Positions 52,219 through 56,134 of a stretch of 56,134 nt of DNA are shown here, in pieces (position 1 is the stretch's first letter; every line of letters begins with the position of its first letter). The notes beneath the pieces are model-generated. The model did no database searches, had not been told where the DNA came from, and saw nothing but the letters and a program-made list of their open reading frames with translations. The DNA comes from an uncultured Clostridia bacterium. GTDB lineage: Bacteria > Bacillota > Clostridia > Christensenellales > UBA1242. Made by a program: the position numbers and the translations under genes. The stretch covers positions 1 through 56,134 of the forward strand of contig CALWJU010000033.1 in assembly GCA_944381105.1 (NCBI GenBank), in the 5' to 3' direction.

Positions 52219-53370
52219 ATGAAAAATCGATCAACGTCAACAAACACAATTATAACATATTCAATAATCGTATTGGTTTTGGTTGTCCTGAAAATCTTGA
52301 CAGCAGACCAATTTCACCTCTTCGACTTTATGGGAGAGAACGAAATGAAAATCTTTAATTACATCGTCAACGCCATTTTGCAGATAGGTATACTTTTCTG
52401 CGGAGCGGTATTCTTGTTTAAGGTCTTTCAAAAGGCAAAGTTAAAAGAGATTTTCAAGTTCTATGGCTTTAAGAAAATATCGTGGAAAGGGATTGGTTAC
52501 TCAATTCTGCTCGGCATCATTGTATATATCTTGAACGTATTTGTAGCCTCTTTCTTCTCCCTCTTACTTAGAGAACTAGGCTACTCATATGGTCAGTCAT
52601 CAATGACATCATATCCCGTTTGGCTCTTTTTTATAAATATAGTAACCGCATGTATCTTACCAGCAATTTGTGAAGAAACTCTCCATAGAGGTATGCTTAT
52701 AAAAGGTCTTTCAGGCTATGGAATGAAAAAAGCAATAATAATATCCTCTCTTCTCTTTGGGCTTATGCACATGAATATAGAGCAGTTCTTCTACACTACA
52801 TTGATAGGCTTGTTCTTAGGACTATTGACAAGCAAATGCGATTGTATTATCCCTGCTATGATTGTTCACTTTATGAATAATTTCCTTAGCACATTTATGC
52901 AGTTTTCAAGCATGAACAATCTAGGTGTCGAGGGTGTGTTTACCTTTATAAATACCTCTTTTGCAAATAACCCTATGGTCGCATTGCTCTTTGTTATAAC
53001 TTTGATAGTATTGCTTCTCATCCTTGCAAAAACTCTGGTGCGAAAGATAACTGAGGAGTCTATGCTTAAACAAATGCACTCACTACAAGATGCACTTATA
53101 AAAGAACTTATGCGAGGGGAGTTCTTCGCAGGACTTGAAGAATTTGTAAAACTCGGTGAGGGCGAGGAAGATAAGTTTAAAAAAGAAGATATACACCAAC
53201 TTGTTCACAAACGCTCGCTGGAATACGGCATTACCGATGAGATTACCGATAGTATTATATTGGAGGGCGATACGGCAAAACCTAGCACATTTGCAAGAGT
53301 GTTGCTGGTCTGCTCTTTTGTGCTTATGGGTATTGTAACACTTATATCCTTTATCATAGGTGTGCTATGA
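52219..53370 (+). CDS. CPBP-family intramembrane metalloprotease (second)
   Basis: The 383-residue protein is a diverged paralogue of the first CPBP, with CEETLHRG, FGLMHMN and IVHFMNN motifs in place. It has about eight membrane helices and a long hydrophilic stretch (about 275-360) before a last C-terminal helix. AAAGGAG precedes the ATG. It overlaps rlmH by four bases (ATGA), so the two are cotranscribed. Its acidic cytoplasmic stretch is not shared with the first copy. Confidence 0.88.
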   Translation: MKNRSTSTNTIITYSIIVLVLVVLKILTADQFHLFDFMGENEMKIFNYIVNAILQIGILFCGAVFLFKVFQKAKLKEIFKFYGFKKISWKGIGYSILLGIIVYILNVFVASFFSLLLRELGYSYGQSSMTSYPVWLFFINIVTACILPAICEETLHRGMLIKGLSGYGMKKAIIISSLLFGLMHMNIEQFFYTTLIGLFLGLLTSKCDCIIPAMIVHFMNNFLSTFMQFSSMNNLGVEGVFTFINTSFANNPMVALLFVITLIVLLLILAKTLVRKITEESMLKQMHSLQDALIKELMRGEFFAGLEEFVKLGEGEEDKFKKEDIHQLVHKRSLEYGITDEITDSIILEGDTAKPSTFARVLLVCSFVLMGIVTLISFIIGVL

Positions 53371-53822
53371 ATATAGTTCTGCTTTGCGTAGGCTCGCTGA
53401 AAGAAAGGTTTTGGGTAGACGCCACAAAAGAATATCAAAAGAGGCTACAAAAGTTCTGCAAACTTGAAATTAAAGAACTGTCAGAGCAAAACAAGTTTTC
53501 AAGTATTGATAAGATTATCGCCGAAGAGGGCAAGGAGATTATTGCAAATATCAAAGGCTATTCCATCCTCTTCGATATTGAGGGCAAGGAAGAGACGAGC
53601 GAACAGTTTGCCAAAAATATATCATCTCTCTTTCAAAAGTCTAGTACACTGACCTTTATCATAGGTGGCTCGTATGGTGTTAGTGAGGAGGTTAAAAAAA
53701 AGGTGGATGAGAGGGTGTCTTTCGGAAAAATAACCCTACCTCATAATCTCGCACGTGTGGTGGCGTTAGAACAGATTTATAGGGCGTTTATGATTAATGG
53801 TGGCGGTAAATACCATAAATGA
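53367..53822 (+). CDS. rlmH: 23S rRNA pseudouridine-1915 N3-methyltransferase RlmH
   Basis: The 151-residue SPOUT-class enzyme methylates pseudouridine in helix 69 of 23S rRNA. It has the opening MNIVLLCVGSLKERFW, the knot region FIIGGSYGVSEEV and the family ending LPHNLARVVALEQIYRAF followed by GGKYHK. All is typical in length. The start codon overlaps the stop of the CPBP gene. Confidence 0.97.
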   Translation: MNIVLLCVGSLKERFWVDATKEYQKRLQKFCKLEIKELSEQNKFSSIDKIIAEEGKEIIANIKGYSILFDIEGKEETSEQFAKNISSLFQKSSTLTFIIGGSYGVSEEVKKKVDERVSFGKITLPHNLARVVALEQIYRAFMINGGGKYHK

Positions 53823-53932
53823 TGATTTTTATAGTGCATAATAAATCCTAATATTAACATAAGAAATAGTAAGATTTTATTTTACAAGTAAAATGAGGTG
53901 CTTATATAACACGCAAGCAAAAGTAATCAAAT

Positions 53933-54034
53933 AAGCAAACTGCGAAGCACTTAAAACAAATGAAACACACCAATAATAGACAAGCAAACTGCGAAGCACT
54001 TAAAACAAATGAAACACATCAATAATAAACAAGC
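53933..54034. repeat. 49-bp direct repeats
   Basis: The unit AAGCAAACTGCGAAGCACTT followed by AAAACAAATGAAACACA is present twice (53933, 53982) with a period of 49. A third start at 54031 merges into cloverleaf copy 4. Copies are almost identical. No gene is seen. Confidence 0.8.
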
Positions 54035-54117
54035 AAACTGTGATGATAAAATTTTATGACTATAAAATTTTATTAAATTCTTGCGAATTTGCGTGATTTA
54101 TCACGCCATCACAGTTT
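54035..54117 (+). repeat. 83-bp cloverleaf-like palindromic element, copy 4
   Basis: AAACTGTGATG and CATCACAGTTT outside; inside TAAAATTTTAT/ATAAAATTTTA, AAATTC-TTGC-GAATTT, and GCGTGA/TCACGC. The outer stem begins AAAC where copy 2 has ACTT, changed on both arms. It lies downstream of rlmH in the same direction. Confidence 0.88.
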
Positions 54118-54165
54118 GGTCTTTGTTTAGTGTTTTTAATAAAACCTTGTTGTTGGATTTTTTAC

Positions 54166-54250
54166 AAAAACTGTGATGTTAAAATTTAACTCAGTTAAAT
54201 TTTAAATTTGCTAACGCAAAAGCACAATAAATTGTGCCATCACAGTTTTT
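54166..54250 (+). repeat. Cloverleaf-like palindromic element, copy 5
   Basis: Outer arms AAAAACTGTGATG / CATCACAGTTTTT. Inside TTAAAATTTAA/TTAAATTTTAA, TTTGC-TAAC-GCAAA, GCACAAT/ATTGTGC. It is the same internal version as copy 1 (which is read from the minus strand) and lies 48 bases after copy 4. Confidence 0.88.
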
Positions 54251-54253
54251 TTA

Positions 54254-54400
54254 CAAGGTGTCGGTCTCAATCTTGAAAGATTTCGACCTCCGAATTAAAG
54301 AGATACAAGGTGTCGGTCTCAATCTTGAAAGATTTCGACCTCCGAATTAAAAAGATACAAGGTGTCGGTCTCAATCTTGAAAGATTTCGACCTCCGTTTT
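54254..54400. repeat. 52-bp tandem repeats (three copies)
   Basis: Unit ACAAGGTGTCGGTCTCAATC followed by TTGAAAGATTTCGACCTCCG starts at 54254, 54306 and 54358. Each unit holds the imperfect hairpin GTCGGTCTC-AATCTT-GA-AAGATT-TCGAC. Units 1 and 2 differ by one base. No CRISPR-type unique spacers are present. Confidence 0.85.
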
Positions 54401-54434
54401 TAAATTAAGTTGATTAAGGCATTTTGTGGTTTGA

Positions 54435-54518
54435 TTATATCAAATTAAAGAATAGGACACAAAAAAGACAGCCTAAGAATAACGAAAGAATAATAAAAAT
54501 TGAAAGATTCCTCTGCAT
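54435..54518 (-). CDS. Possible 27-residue hydrophobic peptide
   Basis: ATG at 54518 opens a 27-codon frame reading MQRNLSIFIILSLFLGCLFC and ending VLFFNLI. It is one hydrophobic helix with a short basic start and two Cys. GAGGTG stands close before the ATG and TATAAT overlaps it. Direct repeats lie just downstream. Size, hydrophobicity and repeats recall type I toxins, but this is inference; it may be random. Confidence 0.35.
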   Translation of the reverse strand: MQRNLSIFIILSLFLGCLFCVLFFNLI

Positions 54519-54707
54519 ATACACCTCATTATAGTCAGAAAAAATTAAATGTATGGAAATTTTAGCCTTAATAAGTCTAAAATTTTTTAATTTTAAAGAC
54601 TAAAAACATAACTTTAAGGGGTTGACAAAAAATAGAAATATGTTAGCAAACCTAAAAAGCATTTTTTTTGTTAAAGGCTGATTTAAAGTTTGGTTAAACA
54701 TAGAGAG

Positions 54708-55160
54708 TTAAAAGTCATCTCTATCGCCGAAATGTTCATCAAAAAGACCGCTTTCTTTTGATGAGCGAAAACTAGGGTCATCATCACGTCTGTCAAAACT
54801 ATTATCTACCTCTCTACCAAAATTTTCCTCTCCTGCCTCAACGTTAAGGTTAGATTGAGCAGGAACAGTCTCCTCACTTTTATCGGTGTTTGTGTTATCC
54901 TCTTTTTTGCCTATTTTTTTTATGTTTTTCATCAGGTCATTCTTATTTCTGAATGAAAATACAGCAAGCGTTCCTTTGCCTTTTATAAGTTTGTAGATTA
55001 AGAATAAACTAGCCACACCAACAATAATATAAACAATACGTGATAGGATGCTTGATTGATAGCCAAAAATTCCAGCCACGAAATCATATTGAAGTAGTCC
55101 TACCATAAGCCAATTTATAGAGCCAAGCATGGTCAAAATAAAAGCGATAATTGTAAGCAT
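54708..55160 (-). CDS. DUF378-like membrane protein with acidic tail
   Basis: The 150-residue protein has two helices (about 5-25 and 37-60) in the DUF378 pattern: MLTIIAFILTMLGSINWLMVG, then IVYIIVGVASLFLIYKL. A hydrophilic tail rich in Asp and Arg, ending in SGLFDEHFGDRDDF, follows. DUF378 proteins are small membrane proteins of unknown function; the acidic tail is an addition. TAGGAGG precedes the ATG. Confidence 0.78.
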   Translation of the reverse strand: MLTIIAFILTMLGSINWLMVGLLQYDFVAGIFGYQSSILSRIVYIIVGVASLFLIYKLIKGKGTLAVFSFRNKNDLMKNIKKIGKKEDNTNTDKSEETVPAQSNLNVEAGEENFGREVDNSFDRRDDDPSFRSSKESGLFDEHFGDRDDF

Positions 55161-55311
55161 AACGACCTCCTAAAATATTTTTAGCAAATTTTTAAAAATC
55201 ATGCACAAAAGAAAAAATTGTAGCGTAAATTAAAAAATACCTCAAAAAAGTTGACATAAAAAGAAAAATTATGTATAATCTATCTTCGAAAACAAAAAGG
55301 AGTTACAAACT

Positions 55312-55776
55312 ATGGTACATTATTTAACACCAGAAGGTAAAAAACAACTTGAAGAAAAACTCAACTATTACAAGACTGTAAGAAGAGTTGAAGTAAGTAA
55401 AAAGATTGGTATAGCAAGAGAATTTGGCGACCTTTCTGAGAATTCAGAGTATGATTCAGCAAAAGAGGAACAGGCACAAATTGAAGGCGAGATAAGAGAG
55501 ATGGAGGACATCCTTTTAACTTGCCATATTATAGAGAAGAAAGAGGGTGCAAGCGATAAGGTAGAAATAGGCAGTCAGGTAAAACTCTACGATGAGGAGT
55601 TTGATGAGGAACTTGTCTATAAAATATTAGGTTCAACAGAAAGCGACCCAGCACATGGTATAATCTCAAACATATCGCCTGTTGGCTCAGCATTGCTTGG
55701 CAAGAAAAAGGGCGATAAAATAAAGGTTAAAACTGACGGTGGCGAGATTGTGTATAAGATACTCGCAATTAACTAA
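55312..55776 (+). CDS. greA: Transcription elongation factor GreA
   Basis: The 154-residue protein rescues backtracked RNA polymerase. The N-terminal coiled coil carries the acidic tip DLSENSEYDSAKEEQ, whose two Asp/Glu coordinate Mg in the polymerase channel. The C-terminal FKBP-like domain ends DGGEIVYKILAI. AAGGAG precedes the ATG and a terminator follows at 55925. Confidence 0.95.
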   Translation: MVHYLTPEGKKQLEEKLNYYKTVRRVEVSKKIGIAREFGDLSENSEYDSAKEEQAQIEGEIREMEDILLTCHIIEKKEGASDKVEIGSQVKLYDEEFDEELVYKILGSTESDPAHGIISNISPVGSALLGKKKGDKIKVKTDGGEIVYKILAIN

Positions 55777-55924
55777 TTTCATGCTACATTTAGAAAAAAC
55801 TTGTTTAGATATGATTATATTACCTTTGCAATAGTTATTGCAAAAGGGCAGACAAAGAATAAAGAATGAATAGTTAAGAAAAAAATAGGGGAAGGTTGCA
55901 AACTTTTGAAACTAGCAAAATAAT

Positions 55925-55958
55925 GAACGCTTTATCACAATGGTAAAGCGTTCTTTAT
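55925..55958 (+). terminator. Terminator after greA
   Basis: GAACGCTTTA and TAAAGCGTTC pair with a 9-base loop, followed by TTTATT. An additional perfect palindrome TTTGCAAT/ATTGCAAA lies at 55825. Confidence 0.8.
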
Positions 55959-56052
55959 TAAAATAAATTATTTCATTTTGCAAATAAAATGTTTGCAAAT
56001 TATAAATAAAAAGTGTATAATATGACTAATTAATTTATTTAAGGAGATTTTA

Positions 56053-56134
56053 ATGTCTATTTCATATAATAAACTCTGGAAATTACTTATTGATAAAGGA
56101 ATGACAAAGACAGAATTGAGATTAAAAGCAGATA
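56053..56134 (+). CDS. Helix-turn-helix (XRE-type) regulator, 5' part only
   Basis: AAGGAGA precedes the ATG at 56053. The 27 codons in the window read MSISYNKLWKLLIDKGMTKT and ELRLKAD, the start of a small Cro/CI-type HTH family in which the phrase KLWKLLIDKGMTKTEL is typical. The gene runs off the end of the window, so its length and the rest of the domain cannot be seen. Confidence 0.8.
   Translation, partial: MSISYNKLWKLLIDKGMTKTELRLKAD

Noticed and set aside
54254-54400. Short CRISPR array
   Set aside because: The 52-bp unit repeats as a whole; there is no unique spacer between repeats.

Overview
The window is AT-rich bacterial DNA from a low-GC Bacillota, probably an uncultured gut-type lineage of Clostridia or a relative. 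The evidence is the secG-rnr-smpB-ssrA block, a DnaB/DnaD-like replication protein next to a DnaI-like helicase loader, purine-rich AAGGAGG-type ribosome binding sites, GroESL, a YolD/Y-family polymerase pair and a GGGtGRT/NifU-like pair. TGA is used as a stop, so the code is standard. Almost all genes are chromosomal housekeeping or conserved small-family genes. I see no complete insertion sequence, prophage or CRISPR array.

Layout. 0-5 kb: HAD phosphatase, metallo-beta-lactamase-fold hydrolase, membrane protein and GT4 glycosyltransferase on the minus strand, then an unrecognised 467-residue protein. 5.5-9.4 kb: two ABC ATPases plus a large permease in one operon. 9.7-13.8 kb: amino-sugar synthesis (glmM, a stand-alone GlmU acetyltransferase domain, divergent glmS). 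14-14.7 kb: tRNA-Gly(CCC) and tRNA-Pro(CGG) around a hairpin-rich spacer. 15-18.7 kb: Y-family polymerase and YolD, a broken carboxymuconolactone decarboxylase-cupin gene, SIMPL protein and small membrane proteins. 18.7-23.6 kb: secG, rnr, smpB, tmRNA and a coiled-coil membrane protein. 24-28 kb: ung, a large protein with an internal MazF-like domain, and the GGGtGRT/NifU-like pair. 28.2-32.2 kb: tyrS, XRE regulator, short IMPACT protein, recX, an odd AcpS and mazF with an uncharacterised upstream partner. 33-37.4 kb: HAD, tRNA-Trp, an FGase-like protein, Fic and a glyoxalase-II-like hydrolase. 37.7-42.1 kb: dnaI, dnaB/dnaD and an M1-like peptidase. 42.4-46.8 kb: DUF6291-like protein, SPOR-like protein and groESL. 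48-56 kb: SDR, SHOCT protein, tadA, two CPBP intramembrane proteases, rlmH, DUF378-like protein, greA and the start of a HTH gene.

The striking part is between the genes. Spacers carry several families of dispersed or tandem palindromic elements. Within a family the stem sequences change but the pairing is kept (compensatory changes). The clearest is an 83-bp element in five copies that can fold as a cloverleaf: one outer stem and three inner hairpins. Others are a GGGTTCCC-stem-GGG module, a tandemly duplicated 317-bp hairpin-rich unit after mazF, a 64-68 bp inverted array between two convergent genes, a 13-bp hairpin family linked to TCGACA, and 52-bp and 49-bp tandem repeats near 54 kb. 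Two further spacers (groES leader; 51.8-52.1 kb) look like structured RNAs. Separately, six genes have a sigma-A-like -10 box 5-6 bases before the ATG and no ribosome binding site, which predicts leaderless mRNAs.

All identifications come from reading motifs by eye. No database or folding program was used.
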